From Lentisphaeria bacterium (GTDB lineage: Bacteria > Verrucomicrobiota > Lentisphaeria > Victivallales > Victivallaceae): DNA of 47,627 bases. Below the pieces are notes generated by a model. It was not told the DNA's origin, searched no databases, and saw only the letters and a program-made list of their open reading frames with translations. The stretch covers positions 1 through 47,627 of the forward strand of contig JAFVQX010000110.1 of the NCBI GenBank assembly GCA_017504585.1, given 5' to 3'. Shown here piece after piece: positions 7,383-16,157 of the stretch. Position 1 is the first letter of the stretch. Every line of letters begins with the position of its first letter. The position numbers and the translations under genes were made by a program.

Positions 7383-9110
7383 TCAGAACTGGGGCATGGG
7401 ATAATCAGCGGTGAACGCCTTGACTTCTTCGCCCAGAGCCTTCAAGCCTTCCACATCTTCACGCAAAGCCACGCCCCGTTCGATGAAGTCGGCGATCTTG
7501 ACCATAGCATCTTCTTTCATGCCGCGGGTGGTCACTGCCGGGGTACCGATACGGATACCGCTGGTGACGAAGGGCTTTTCGGGATCGAAGGGGATCATAT
7601 TCTTGTTGACCGTTATGCGGGCGATATCCAACGCATTGGCAACCGCCTTGCCGGTAGCCTGTTTCGGACGCAAGTCAACCAGCATCAGGTGGTTGTCAGT
7701 ACCGCCGGAAACCATACGGAAACCGCGCTTGGTCAATTCTTCAGCCAACACTCTGGCGTTGGTGCGGACCTGTTTCTGATACGCTTTGAATTCATCGGTC
7801 ATAGCTTCGCCGAAGCAGATGGCTTTGGCTGCGATAACGTGTTCCAGCGGACCGCCCTGCATACCGGGGAAGACCTTGGAGTTGATCGCCTTGATATATT
7901 CTTCGCGGCAAAGGATCAAACCGGCACGGGGACCACGCAGAGTTTTGTGGGTGGTGGTAGTTACCACATCAGCATAGGGTACCGGGCTGGGATGTTCGCC
8001 GGCAGCGACCAGACCTGCGATGTGCGCCATATCCACAAAGAGTTTGGCACCGACTTTGTCGGCGATCGCACGCAAACGGGGGAAGTCGATGATCCGGGGA
8101 TAAGCACTGGCACCGGCAAGGATCATCTTGGGATTATTTTCCACAGCAAGGCGTTCGATTTCATCGTAGTCGATCATTTCGGTTTCGGCACTTACACCGT
8201 AGGGTACGATGTTGTAGAGTTTACCCGAGAAGTTCAGCGGATGACCGTGAGTCAAGTGCCCGCCGTGATCCAGACTCATGGAAAGCACAGTATCGCCGGG
8301 ATTGACCAGTGCCATGTAGACCGCCTGGTTGGCAGAACTGCCGGAGTGAGGCTGCACGTTAGCAGCTTCGGCACCAAAGAGTTTGCATGCCCGTTCGATG
8401 GCAAGACTTTCGATCTCATCAATAAATTCGCAGCCGTTGTAGTAGCGTTTGCCGGGATAACCTTCGGCATATTTGTTGGTCAAAACCGAACCTTGAGCGG
8501 CACGCACGGCACAGCTGGCAAAGTTTTCGGAAGCGATCAATTCGATACCGTCGGACTGACGGACCGCTTCTTTGTCGATGATGCCGGCGATGGCCGGATC
8601 GGCATTGCGGATAGCAGCAATATCATCGTAAGTGACTTTTTCCAGATTGGTCAGGCGGCGGGCATGACGGGCTTCGCCGGAAAATTTGGTGGTCAAAAAT
8701 GCACTCACGAGCTTCCAGCGGCAATCATCGGTCAGGTGATCGCCGGAAAGCACCGCCACATTGGCGCAATTGTGCTGGCGGGAAAGGGTCACGCTTTCGG
8801 CATCTTCGCAAACCGCTGCACGCACACCATGATAACGGTTGGCAGCGATCGCCATGCCGATACCTGAACGGCAGATCAGAATACCGGCATCAGCTTCGCC
8901 GCGGGAAACCATAGCAGCAACCGCTGCGGCAAAATCAGGATAATCATCGGTCTTTTCCAGAGAATAAGCACCGCAGTCAACTACGGAGATATTGTTTGCC
9001 TGCAACTGGGCTGCCAAAGCTTTTTTAGCTTCAAAACCGCCATGATCAGCACCAACAGCGATGGTCAAGGGTGTACTCTTGACTGCAAAATCCTGAATTG
9101 AAAAACTCAT
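7383..9110 (-). CDS. glyA: RpiB-GlyA fusion: ribose-5-phosphate isomerase B + serine hydroxymethyltransferase
   Basis: The single 575-residue frame joins two enzymes. Residues about 14-155 are an RpiB/LacA-type isomerase with ADHGG (Asp22), [14 protein letters not shown] containing the candidate catalytic Cys80, and a [10 protein letters not shown] segment. The usual CGTG is CRSG here. Residues from about 160 are a full-length serine hydroxymethyltransferase with IELIASENF, the substrate-site [11 protein letters not shown], and the PLP lysine in [14 protein letters not shown]. No stop, frameshift or internal start with a strong RBS is seen at the junction. AAGGA precedes the ATG at 9110. Separate rpiB, glyA and low-molecular-weight phosphatase genes are commonly neighbours in bacteria, and here the phosphatase gene lies 41 bases upstream. 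The fusion would link pentose-phosphate and one-carbon metabolism physically. Confidence 0.95.
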   Translation of the reverse strand: MSFSIQDFAVKSTPLTIAVGADHGGFEAKKALAAQLQANNISVVDCGAYSLEKTDDYPDFAAAVAAMVSRGEADAGILICRSGIGMAIAANRYHGVRAAVCEDAESVTLSRQHNCANVAVLSGDHLTDDCRWKLVSAFLTTKFSGEARHARRLTNLEKVTYDDIAAIRNADPAIAGIIDKEAVRQSDGIELIASENFASCAVRAAQGSVLTNKYAEGYPGKRYYNGCEFIDEIESLAIERACKLFGAEAANVQPHSGSSANQAVYMALVNPGDTVLSMSLDHGGHLTHGHPLNFSGKLYNIVPYGVSAETEMIDYDEIERLAVENNPKMILAGASAYPRIIDFPRLRAIADKVGAKLFVDMAHIAGLVAAGEHPSPVPYADVVTTTTHKTLRGPRAGLILCREEYIKAINSKVFPGMQGGPLEHVIAAKAICFGEAMTDEFKAYQKQVRTNARVLAEELTKRGFRMVSGGTDNHLMLVDLRPKQATGKAVANALDIARITVNKNMIPFDPEKPFVTSGIRIGTPAVTTRGMKEDAMVKIADFIERGVALREDVEGLKALGEEVKAFTADYPMPQF

Positions 9111-9151
9111 TTTTTACATCCTTTTGTTTGATTTGGTTTATATATTAAAAG

Positions 9152-9607
9152 TTATCTTTGTTTTAATTGTTCCACTAAATTTTCCACCGCGCGGCGGATC
9201 ATACTGAACGCCCTGCGGTAATCCTCCAGCGTTCCGCCGTATGGATCGCCCACATCTCCGCCGGCATCGCCAAACTCCATCAGGCGTCTGACTTTTTCTG
9301 CCGCTTCCGGCACTGCCATAACGATCTGCCGGCAATGACCATCGGTCAACCCCACGATCAAACTGGCTTCATCCACCATTTCATAAGTCAGCATCCTGCT
9401 CCGGAAATCCTCCAGCGACGCACCATTTTCCGCCACCACCATCCGGCTGTATTCCGATGCCCGGCTGCCGTTATTGGCATACAACCCCGCCGAAGCGGCC
9501 CGGCAGCAGTTCAAGCCTTGATCTGAAGCGCATTTATTGAACCACGCTTCCGCCATCGGACTGCGGCAGGTATTGCCCGTGCAAACAAAAAGTACACTCT
9601 TTTGCAT
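9152..9607 (-). CDS. low-molecular-weight protein-tyrosine phosphatase / arsenate-reductase-like
   Basis: The 151-residue protein has the P-loop CTGNTCRS near residues 9-16 (CX5R) and the general-acid loop DPYGG near 120, both diagnostic of the low-molecular-weight phosphotyrosine phosphatase fold. ATG 9607 was preferred over a start 11 codons upstream because AGGA lies well spaced before it and the protein then begins just ahead of the first beta strand. It is the first gene of the operon that continues with the RpiB-GlyA fusion, serS, nadD and rsfS. It may be a YwlE-type arginine phosphatase or a tyrosine phosphatase; sequence alone does not decide this. Confidence 0.88.
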   Translation of the reverse strand: MQKSVLFVCTGNTCRSPMAEAWFNKCASDQGLNCCRAASAGLYANNGSRASEYSRMVVAENGASLEDFRSRMLTYEMVDEASLIVGLTDGHCRQIVMAVPEAAEKVRRLMEFGDAGGDVGDPYGGTLEDYRRAFSMIRRAVENLVEQLKQR

Positions 9608-9644
9608 AAAAACACTTTCCTGAACTGGCAAAAAAACCAATATC

Positions 9645-9688
9645 GTTGTACATTAATAATACAACAATATGCATTCTGTATAATATAC
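9645..9688. promoter_or_regulatory. divergent intergenic dyads and TATAAT box upstream of trmB
   Basis: GTTGTA (9645-9650) and TACAAC (9660-9665) form a perfect inverted repeat with a nine-base spacer. A second palindrome GTATAATATAC (9678-9688) contains a TATAAT box at 9679-9684. They lie in the 121-base gap between the divergent phosphatase and trmB genes. I read this as a shared promoter with an operator-like dyad. No good -35 box is spaced correctly. Confidence 0.4.
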
Positions 9689-9728
9689 ACCCTTTTTTAA
9701 GGATTAAAACCTTTGAAAGTGATTTTTT

Positions 9729-10370
9729 ATGACTAAAACTAAAAATTCTGCGCTTTTAGACGCTTCCATATTCAATTTGAGTGCAGTTTACTCTCTTCCT
9801 GAAGAAGTTTTGAGCAAAACTGAAACTGCTCCGGTGGAATTGGATATGGGGTGCGGCAAAGGTTCTTTCACAACCGAACTTGCCAAACGTCATCCGGAAC
9901 GGATCATTCTGGCGGCCGATATGCTTTCGGGCAGATTGCGCAAACTGGCAAGCCGCAATCTTCGGGAAGGTGTGGATAACATGCGCGTACTCAAAGCCGA
10001 AGCCCGGATGCTGATCGCCCGGCTTTTGCCCGATCGCGCCCTTGACCGCATACATATCCTCTGCCCCGACCCGTGGCCCAAAGACCGCCACAGCGGCAAC
10101 CGGCTTTTGAGCTCCAACTTTATGACTCATATCCACCGGGTGCTGAAAGATAATGGAGTCTGGCACTTTTCCACCGACGATCAGGAATACCTTGCGGCGG
10201 TGCGCAAAGCGGTAAAAGCATCGCAGCTTTTCGGCGAAGATCCATCGCAACTTGACGATATAGCCGATGTAAAAACCGACTTTGAAGTTATGTGGAACGA
10301 GCAAGGCAAAGTGGTCTATCACCACGCATGGGTAAAACTGCCGTTGCCGGAAGTTACCATCGGGCATTAA
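9729..10370 (+). CDS. trmB: tRNA (guanine-N7)-methyltransferase
   Basis: TrmB places m7G46 in tRNA using S-adenosylmethionine. The 213-residue product shows the SAM-binding motif LDMGCGKGSF near residues 38-47, then a motif with the acidic residue in AADMLSGRL, and the hallmark ILCPDPWPKDRH near residues 108-119. The length is typical. It is transcribed alone on the plus strand from the divergent region with the phosphatase operon. It ends 17 bases from the stop of the convergent peptidase gene, with no obvious terminator between them. Confidence 0.94.
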   Translation: MTKTKNSALLDASIFNLSAVYSLPEEVLSKTETAPVELDMGCGKGSFTTELAKRHPERIILAADMLSGRLRKLASRNLREGVDNMRVLKAEARMLIARLLPDRALDRIHILCPDPWPKDRHSGNRLLSSNFMTHIHRVLKDNGVWHFSTDDQEYLAAVRKAVKASQLFGEDPSQLDDIADVKTDFEVMWNEQGKVVYHHAWVKLPLPEVTIGH

Positions 10371-10387
10371 GTTTACTTACGACAAAT

Positions 10388-11176
10388 TCAACGTTTGGCA
10401 GCCCGCTGCGGCGGATCGTTGATCCACGACCCGAGTTTTTCTTCCCAGAAATCTTTGCCCAGCAGTTTATTGCGCCCGGTCATTCTGATAATGTAAAGCA
10501 TTTTATTGAAGAGTACCGGGCTTTTTTGCGCCCGCAAGAAAAAACGGCGCCCTTCGTGCATCATTGCCGCAAAGGTTTCGGCGCGGTCTTCCACTTCGCT
10601 GCTTTGAGCATAAAAGCTGACAAAATCCGCTGAAAAGTCCTGTTTTACTTTTTTGTAATGCTTTTGCAGCTGCTGCTTTTTTTTGCCGGCGATGGGGCGA
10701 TCCGGGAAATCGATCCCCCGATACATGAATTGGGGGTGGTTGAGTTTTTGCCAATCACGATTTTTGCGTTTGGGGTCAAAGATATGGAACATCTCGTGAT
10801 ACACCACCTTTTTGGAGGCGTGGCTTACTAAATACATACACCCATTGCGGGCAACTCCGGCACATGCCATACCGTTGAGTTTCAAATCTTTGCAGATCAT
10901 TACATTTTTCAAACCGCTGCGCCGGACAAAGTTTTCGCCCAAATCGTCCAGCGCTTCAAAAAAGCTGGCAAGCTGTTTTTCCTGTGCTTTGATCGGCAAA
11001 GGTGTGCCGCTCATATGCGGCGGGAATACCGCTTCGGCTTTGATCTTGAAGCGGTACTGTTTGGCGGCCTTGCGGTAATCTTTGCGTACGCTGCGATCCT
11101 GCCCTGCCCCCCAAAGAGAACACGGCAGCAAAAATGTATAGAGCAAAAGCAGTATAACACAACGCTTGAACATCAT
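10388..11176 (-). CDS. secreted HExxH metallopeptidase-like protein
   Basis: The 262-residue protein starts with a clear signal peptide (hydrophobic ILLLLYTFLLPCSLWGAG, predicted cleavage near residue 24). It contains HEMFH near residues 127-131, the zinc-binding HExxH motif. Downstream lies EVEDRAETFA, whose glutamate could be the third zinc ligand of a gluzincin-like site. It resembles putative zinc-binding metallopeptidases of anaerobic gut bacteria, but I cannot name the family. It is probably periplasmic or secreted. The start is preceded by GGTGA. A strong hairpin terminator ends only 11 bases upstream of the start codon, so expression may depend on read-through. Confidence 0.75.
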   Translation of the reverse strand: MMFKRCVILLLLYTFLLPCSLWGAGQDRSVRKDYRKAAKQYRFKIKAEAVFPPHMSGTPLPIKAQEKQLASFFEALDDLGENFVRRSGLKNVMICKDLKLNGMACAGVARNGCMYLVSHASKKVVYHEMFHIFDPKRKNRDWQKLNHPQFMYRGIDFPDRPIAGKKKQQLQKHYKKVKQDFSADFVSFYAQSSEVEDRAETFAAMMHEGRRFFLRAQKSPVLFNKMLYIIRMTGRNKLLGKDFWEEKLGSWINDPPQRAAKR

Positions 11177-11187
11177 CGCAAGTCACC

Positions 11188-11242
11188 GAAAAAAAATGCT
11201 GTAAAAGCCATACCGGTTTTACCATGACAGCTTTTACAGCAT
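11188..11242 (-). terminator. strong rho-independent terminator of the cca-to-LA_2272 run
   Basis: On the minus strand, a perfect 13-bp stem (ATGCTGTAAAAGC paired with GCTTTTACAGCAT; 11242-11230 and 11208-11196) with a 21-base loop is followed by T8 (11196-11189). It follows the LA_2272-like gene and lies just ahead of the peptidase start codon. Confidence 0.88.
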
Positions 11243-11297
11243 ATTACTCCAATAAACAGTTTATTGACAGTAACGATCAAAGAAGCTTGATGTTACA

Positions 11298-11771
11298 TCA
11301 ATCAAAAAGATTTTTGCCGAAGTTGACAAAAATCATCACCGGCAGCAAACCATTTTTATTGATATTGATCAAACCGAGCTGGAAAGTGGCATTGTTCTGG
11401 CCATTGTTCAGGCATCCGATCTGGATGCCGTTTTCACCCGACTGATTGTAGAAGCCCCACTGCATGGCAAAATCACCATGCTGACCGCGGTGCATATTCA
11501 CCAACGCCAGCTGCACGCCTTCCATGCTGCGGGCATAGTTGAAGCCGATCCAGGCAAACTGGAAACCGGTCATCTTCTGCACATTGTTGCCGCAAAGCGC
11601 CAGCGAAGCACCTTCGGTAGAGTTATTGCCGATCACCGGCAAGCCCAAACCGATACCTTCAATGTTGTTTTCGGAGCTGTCGAACCAGACGCCGAAACCA
11701 AAACCGTCACCGGCGACAGCACCGGCAAAGCAGCTGATGGCGACCAACAGGGTCACGATAATTTTTTTCAT
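11298..11771 (-). CDS. LA_2272-like surface repeat protein
   Basis: A 157-residue exported protein with a signal peptide (MKKIIVTLLVAISCFAGAVAG). It is followed by short glycine-rich repeats of the form GxQxxWxG / GVQLALVN / GIQIGCLNNGQ, alternating hydrophobic and small residues. The pattern matches the LA_2272-type surface repeat family, thought to form a beta-sheet or beta-solenoid at the cell surface. No catalytic motif is seen. The start has an AAGGAG RBS eight bases upstream. It is last in a long co-directional gene run and is followed by a strong terminator. Function is unknown. Confidence 0.72.
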   Translation of the reverse strand: MKKIIVTLLVAISCFAGAVAGDGFGFGVWFDSSENNIEGIGLGLPVIGNNSTEGASLALCGNNVQKMTGFQFAWIGFNYARSMEGVQLALVNMHRGQHGDFAMQWGFYNQSGENGIQIGCLNNGQNNATFQLGLININKNGLLPVMIFVNFGKNLFD

Positions 11772-11795
11772 TTTTTTGTTCTCCTTTTTCAGGTG

Positions 11796-12419
11796 TTAAA
11801 ATTCAGCTGTCAATGCACATGGCAACTGGGTTATTGCTATTTTTGAAAATAAAACATTCAATTTCACTACGCCCGAAGGCAGTTTGTGTAAATTTGCCGG
11901 TTCGCAAACCGTTGATATACCATGCTCAAAAAGTTTAAGAAACACCCCTTCCAGCGCGGTACTTTCGTAGATATCCGACACCAGCAGTCGGCATGGAGTC
12001 TTTTTCAGCCACTCCACTGCATCCAATGTCAGATACACCGACCGGGGCGAAACCTCAAAAGTCCCGGTTGATCCCAGCGCATTGATTATCACCGCCGGAG
12101 TATCCGGCACGCCGCCGCAGGCTTTTTCCAGATCTTCAGCAGTTACGCCGCCGGGCTGACCGGCGCGGTCCAGATGAATGACGGCTGCCGGGATATTGGT
12201 AAAATCCGCCAGATCGGCATTGGCGCCATTCAACCCGTCGTCAGTTTCCAATATATGCCCGGGGAAATCTATGTAACTGCCCATCATCGTGGATGTGGAA
12301 ACATTGTAAACCACCCCGGTATATCTGGTTTTATCCGACTGCAGGGCAACTTCTCTGCGCTCAATCACCGGATCTAAATTTCTGGCACAAAACGGTGCTG
12401 TCAAATCTACACAACTCAT
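11796..12419 (-). CDS. cyclase/kynurenine-formamidase-like protein with altered metal motif
   Basis: The 207-residue protein matches the cyclase family (PF04199), metal-dependent hydrolases that include bacterial kynurenine formamidase. The family metal motif HxGTHxDxPxH reads MMGSYIDFPGH here, so the two N-terminal histidines are replaced by Met and Tyr while Asp, Pro and the last His remain. The rest of the fold looks complete, including a segment with IINALGSTG and a C-terminal EPANLHKLP. It lies 12 bases downstream of the DUF1015 gene. Activity is doubtful if the missing histidines are essential. Confidence 0.7.
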   Translation of the reverse strand: MSCVDLTAPFCARNLDPVIERREVALQSDKTRYTGVVYNVSTSTMMGSYIDFPGHILETDDGLNGANADLADFTNIPAAVIHLDRAGQPGGVTAEDLEKACGGVPDTPAVIINALGSTGTFEVSPRSVYLTLDAVEWLKKTPCRLLVSDIYESTALEGVFLKLFEHGISTVCEPANLHKLPSGVVKLNVLFSKIAITQLPCALTAEF

Positions 12420-12431
12420 AAATCCAGCGCC

Positions 12432-13661
12432 TCAAAAGTTGTGGCAGACCAAACCATCGCGCAATTTGGGTTCAAACCAGGTGGACTTGGGCGGCATGAT
12501 CTCACCGGCATCGGCAATATCGATCAACTGACCAACGGTTGTGGGATACATGGAAAACGCTACCGCGTAATCGCCGGAATCCACCAGTTTTTCCAATTCG
12601 GCAGTACCGCGGATGCCGCCGATAAAGTCAATGGCCTTGCTGGTGCGGGGGTCATCGATCCCCAGAATGGGCGCCAGCACATTATCCTGCAAAACGCTTA
12701 CATCCAGCCGTTCGATCACGCCCAAAATGGAAGCATCGAATTTGGGCGTAACAGTGTACCACTTTTTGTTGAGATACATCTTGAATATACCGCCCTTTTC
12801 CGGAGATTTGGTGGAACTTTCTGCCACGGTAAACTTTTCAGAAAGTTTTGCCATAAAAGCTTCTTCGCTCAAACCGTTCAGAGTATGCACCGCCCGGTTG
12901 TAGGGCAATATTTTCAGCTGCGAAGCCGGAAACGCTGCCGCCAGAAAATAGTTGTAATCTTCGTCGCCGGTGTGATTGGGGTTTGCCGGAGCCGATTCTT
13001 TCATGGTGCGGGCAGCCGCAGCACTGCGGTGGTGACCGTCAGCAATATAGAAGTAGTCGATGGCAGCAAAGAGTTCAGAGAGTTTTTCGCTGGTTGCCGC
13101 GTCAACTCGCCAAAGAGTGTGACCGATACCATCGGGAGCAACAAAGTCAAAGAGCGGGGCTTTGGCACATTCTTCAGCGATCAAAGCATCGATTTTTGCA
13201 TCATCTTTGTAAGTAAAGAAAGCCGGGCCGGTGTGGGATTTGAGGGTCATCACATGGCGGGTGCGGTCATCTTCTTTATCCTGACGGGTCTTTTCGTGTT
13301 TTTTGATGCGGTTTTCGGCATAGTCCACAGCAGATGCGGCTCCGAAAACCCCGGTCTGGATTTGTTCGCCCATTACCAGTTTATAAATATAAAGGTGTGC
13401 TTCTTTATCTACCGTAAGGGGGGCTTCGGCAATGATCTTGTCAAAGTTTGCCTTGGCTTTGGCGTAGACTTCGTCACGGTAAAGGTCGATGCCTTTTTCC
13501 ATGTCGATCTCCGGCCGGGATACATGCAGAAAGCTGTAAGGATTGCCTTCAGCAAGTACTGCGGCTTCGGCGCTGTTCACCACATCGTAAGGCACCGCAG
13601 CAACTTGTGCAGCGCGCTCAACCGTGGGCAGCATACCATGAAATGGTTTGAATACGGGCAT
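12432..13661 (-). CDS. DUF1015 family protein
   Basis: This 409-residue cytoplasmic protein belongs to DUF1015 (PF06245), a conserved family in anaerobes related to SpoOJ/ParB-like (HTH/nuclease) proteins but without a firmly established function. Signatures are the N-terminal FKPFHGMLPTVERAAQVAAVPYD-like opening, NPYSFLHVSRPE, and the invariant DGHHRSAAA near residue 209. The length is typical. An AGGAGG RBS lies directly upstream. It is co-directional with pyrD (29-base gap) and the cyclase gene (12-base gap). Confidence 0.9.
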   Translation of the reverse strand: MPVFKPFHGMLPTVERAAQVAAVPYDVVNSAEAAVLAEGNPYSFLHVSRPEIDMEKGIDLYRDEVYAKAKANFDKIIAEAPLTVDKEAHLYIYKLVMGEQIQTGVFGAASAVDYAENRIKKHEKTRQDKEDDRTRHVMTLKSHTGPAFFTYKDDAKIDALIAEECAKAPLFDFVAPDGIGHTLWRVDAATSEKLSELFAAIDYFYIADGHHRSAAAARTMKESAPANPNHTGDEDYNYFLAAAFPASQLKILPYNRAVHTLNGLSEEAFMAKLSEKFTVAESSTKSPEKGGIFKMYLNKKWYTVTPKFDASILGVIERLDVSVLQDNVLAPILGIDDPRTSKAIDFIGGIRGTAELEKLVDSGDYAVAFSMYPTTVGQLIDIADAGEIMPPKSTWFEPKLRDGLVCHNF

Positions 13662-13690
13662 AGTATTTCCTCCTTGAATATAGGTTGTTT

Positions 13691-14614
13691 TTATATTTCC
13701 AAGGCTCCGACGATCTCGGAGACACTCTTAAAATTGTGACGTTTCAGATAATCTTCAATGCCATCGATCACTTTCAACGGAGCATATGGGTCGGCAAAAG
13801 TGGCAGTACCTACTGCCACAGCTTTAGCTCCGGCAAGCATGAATTCCACCGCGTCGATGCCGTTGCAAATACCGCCCATGCCGATCACGGGGATCGTGAC
13901 AGCTTTGCTGGCTTCGTAAACCATGCGCAATGCCACCGGTTTGACTGCCGGACCGCTCAATCCGCCGGTCAGGTTGGCGATCTTGGGTTTGCGGGTTTCG
14001 GCATTGATCGCCATACCGGTAAGGGTATTGATCAAATAAACCGCATCGGCTCCGGCATCTTCGGCAGCTTTGGCAAAATCACCGATTTTAGTAACGTTGG
14101 GGCTCAACTTGACGATCAACGGCAGCGTGGTGGATTTGCGCACCGCCGAAATGACCTCATTGAGCAGTTTGGTATCGGTACCGAATGCCACGCCGCCGGC
14201 TTTTACATTGGGGCAGGATATATTCACTTCCAATGCAGTGATGCCTTCCGGTTCTTCATCCATCCGGCGGGCCACTTCGCAATAATCGGCAATGCTCTTG
14301 CCCCAGATATTGACGATCACCGTTGCTCCGGTAGTCCGCAAAAAAGGCATGTAGTGGTCGCCGTGGAGAAATTTATCCACACCGGGGCCTTGCAAACCAA
14401 TAGCGTTGAGCATACCGCTGGCAGTTTCCGCCACCCGCGGCGTGGGGTTGCCGTTGCTGACAAATGGAGCGATCCCCTTGACCACCACCGCACCCAGGCG
14501 GGATATATCGTAAAGCTGATTATATTCGTAGCCGTAACCGAAAGTTCCGGAAGCGGTCATCACCGGATTTTTCAACTTGAACTTGCCAAGATCCACACTC
14601 ATATCAATTTTCAT
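13691..14614 (-). CDS. pyrD: dihydroorotate dehydrogenase B, catalytic subunit
   Basis: Class 1B PyrD oxidises dihydroorotate to orotate in pyrimidine synthesis and passes electrons through PyrK. The 307-residue protein shows LKNPVMTASGTFGYG near the N-terminus, NISCPNVKAGG with the catalytic-base cysteine, and the FMN-phosphate segment IGMGGICNGIDAVEF. ATG 14614 is chosen because GGGGAGG lies six bases upstream; a longer frame extends into pyrK without an RBS. The start overlaps the pyrK stop by 11 bases, consistent with coupled production of the two subunits. Confidence 0.95.
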   Translation of the reverse strand: MKIDMSVDLGKFKLKNPVMTASGTFGYGYEYNQLYDISRLGAVVVKGIAPFVSNGNPTPRVAETASGMLNAIGLQGPGVDKFLHGDHYMPFLRTTGATVIVNIWGKSIADYCEVARRMDEEPEGITALEVNISCPNVKAGGVAFGTDTKLLNEVISAVRKSTTLPLIVKLSPNVTKIGDFAKAAEDAGADAVYLINTLTGMAINAETRKPKIANLTGGLSGPAVKPVALRMVYEASKAVTIPVIGMGGICNGIDAVEFMLAGAKAVAVGTATFADPYAPLKVIDGIEDYLKRHNFKSVSEIVGALEI

Positions 14615-15392
14615 AATAGACCTCCCCGGCGGTAAAGACCGGCCCTTCGGAACAACTTCTGGCATAACGGAATGTATCGCCGTCTTTGACTTTGACTACA
14701 CAGGCAAAACATGCCCCTACCCCGCAGCACATCACATGGTCAAGGCTCAATTCGCCATCGGCCCTTCCGGCAGCGCAGAGCATTTTGCCCGCCGCCATCA
14801 GCATAGGCGTGGGGCCGCAGGCGTAAAAGCGGTATTTTTTGCCCGGTTCGGGATTTTTCAGCAAATCTTCCAGCAATACGGTTACAAAGCCTTGAGTACC
14901 CACCGAACCATCGTTGGTGGCGACCTTGACTTCTGTACCCTGCGCTTGATAATCTTCCAGCAGGATCAAATCCGCATCCCCCCGGGCACCCACCAGCAGC
15001 ATACCTTTGTTTTTGGCAAGTTTGCTGATCATAAACATTGCCGCCGTGCCGTAACCGCCGGCGATCATAACAGGTATTTCGTCATCGGCAGGCATCTTGT
15101 AGCCGTTGCCCAAAGGCCCCAGCAAATCACAAACCGCACCGGGAGCCAGCTTGCTCAATACTTCCGTACCGCTGCCCACTACTTTGTAAGTGATCTGCAC
15201 TGTACCGGCTTCGGGGTCGGTATTATTGATGGAAAAAGGTCTGCGCAAAATATTGGCGCTCATTTGCGTTATCTGCACATGCACAAACTGTCCGGCTATC
15301 GCTTTGACGGCGATCTCCGGATGGTAAAATACTGCCTGAAAGTAATCACCTTTCAAGCAGCGGTTACTGACGATTTCACCGATTTTATACAT
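14604..15392 (-). CDS. pyrK: dihydroorotate dehydrogenase B, electron-transfer subunit
   Basis: PyrK carries FAD and a [2Fe-2S] cluster and transfers electrons from PyrD to NAD+. The 262-residue sequence has the FAD-binding RRPFSIN motif near residue 50, a nucleotide-binding region with GGYGTAAMF, and the C-terminal iron-sulfur motif CCGVGACFACVVKV followed by a further Cys in RSCSEGPVF. Length and motif order fit the family. The gene precedes and overlaps pyrD. No other pyrimidine gene is in the window. Confidence 0.94.
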   Translation of the reverse strand: MYKIGEIVSNRCLKGDYFQAVFYHPEIAVKAIAGQFVHVQITQMSANILRRPFSINNTDPEAGTVQITYKVVGSGTEVLSKLAPGAVCDLLGPLGNGYKMPADDEIPVMIAGGYGTAAMFMISKLAKNKGMLLVGARGDADLILLEDYQAQGTEVKVATNDGSVGTQGFVTVLLEDLLKNPEPGKKYRFYACGPTPMLMAAGKMLCAAGRADGELSLDHVMCCGVGACFACVVKVKDGDTFRYARSCSEGPVFTAGEVYYEN

Positions 15393-15414
15393 TTTTCATC
15401 TCCATAAACTGGGG

Positions 15415-16140
15415 TTAATTTTGTGGAAACTGTGCCAAAGCCTGCGGCGAGTCGGCACTCATGGCATTACATTCGCTGAAAGATATGCGGCTGCGGAAAT
15501 CGGCACTCAACAACGCTATATCTGTTGCCACATAGTATTCGCCTGTTTTTTTAAACGAAGTTATTTCCATGGTCCGCTCCGGCTTGCCGTTGATATTTCT
15601 TATGGAGTCATAAAACTCCGCCCGCATAGGAAACAAGTATTCGCTGGCGATCCACACCTTAATTGGCTTATCATCAGGACTGCGCAGCAGCAACACACGG
15701 CAATTCAACGATTTATACCGATCTCCCGGCAATTCCATATGCACCGGGTATTCCAGAAAGTTCATTGCCAATTCTTCGATCCTGAAGCCCAGACTGTGCA
15801 AAAGATTATTACTTTTGTTATTGGTCGCCACCCGGCTTTGTCCGGTAGATAAAGTCTTTTCAAAATCATGGACTTCATTGTTGTTGATCTGCAGCCGCGC
15901 CTGAACTTTTTCTTTGCCGAAACGTATAACAAAGCGTACCGGATAACTGACCGCCCCGCCCGAGTTGCGCTTGAAATGAGTAACTTTGCCCCGCATATCA
16001 GCAAAGCTGTTCTGCATTGCCGCCCGGTCGCGGGTCATCTTGATAAACGTTGCCGCCGGAACCGGCCGCATCATCGCGGCGACCGCTCCGGTGGCAGCCA
16101 AAGACACAAGCATCAGAAAAATCCAGATTTTTTTATTCAT
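15415..16140 (-). CDS. LolA-like outer-membrane lipoprotein-sorting protein
   Basis: The 241-residue protein has an N-terminal signal sequence (MNKKIWIFLMLVSLAATGAVAA) and then a beta-rich region of amphipathic strands (VRFVIRFGKEKVQARLQI, CRVLLLRSPDDKPIKVWIASE). This matches the LolA/LolB-like fold seen in outer-membrane lipoprotein-sorting proteins. It probably binds a lipid or lipoprotein in the periplasm. ATG 16140 has GGAGG five bases upstream and was preferred over a start seven codons earlier. It lies 17 bases after lon. Exact role is uncertain because divergent LolA-like proteins have varied cargo. Confidence 0.68.
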   Translation of the reverse strand: MNKKIWIFLMLVSLAATGAVAAMMRPVPAATFIKMTRDRAAMQNSFADMRGKVTHFKRNSGGAVSYPVRFVIRFGKEKVQARLQINNNEVHDFEKTLSTGQSRVATNNKSNNLLHSLGFRIEELAMNFLEYPVHMELPGDRYKSLNCRVLLLRSPDDKPIKVWIASEYLFPMRAEFYDSIRNINGKPERTMEITSFKKTGEYYVATDIALLSADFRSRISFSECNAMSADSPQALAQFPQN

Positions 16141-16157
16141 GACTGCCTCCAAAATTC

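Noticed and set aside
5900..7414. Plus-strand open frame of 504 codons opposite serS and nadD
   Set aside because: It is antisense to two proven enzymes, with low-complexity content and no domain.
7179..8867. Plus-strand open frame of 562 codons opposite the RpiB-GlyA fusion and the serS start
   Set aside because: Both minus-strand enzymes have intact catalytic motifs in that region; the antisense frame has no motif or RBS.
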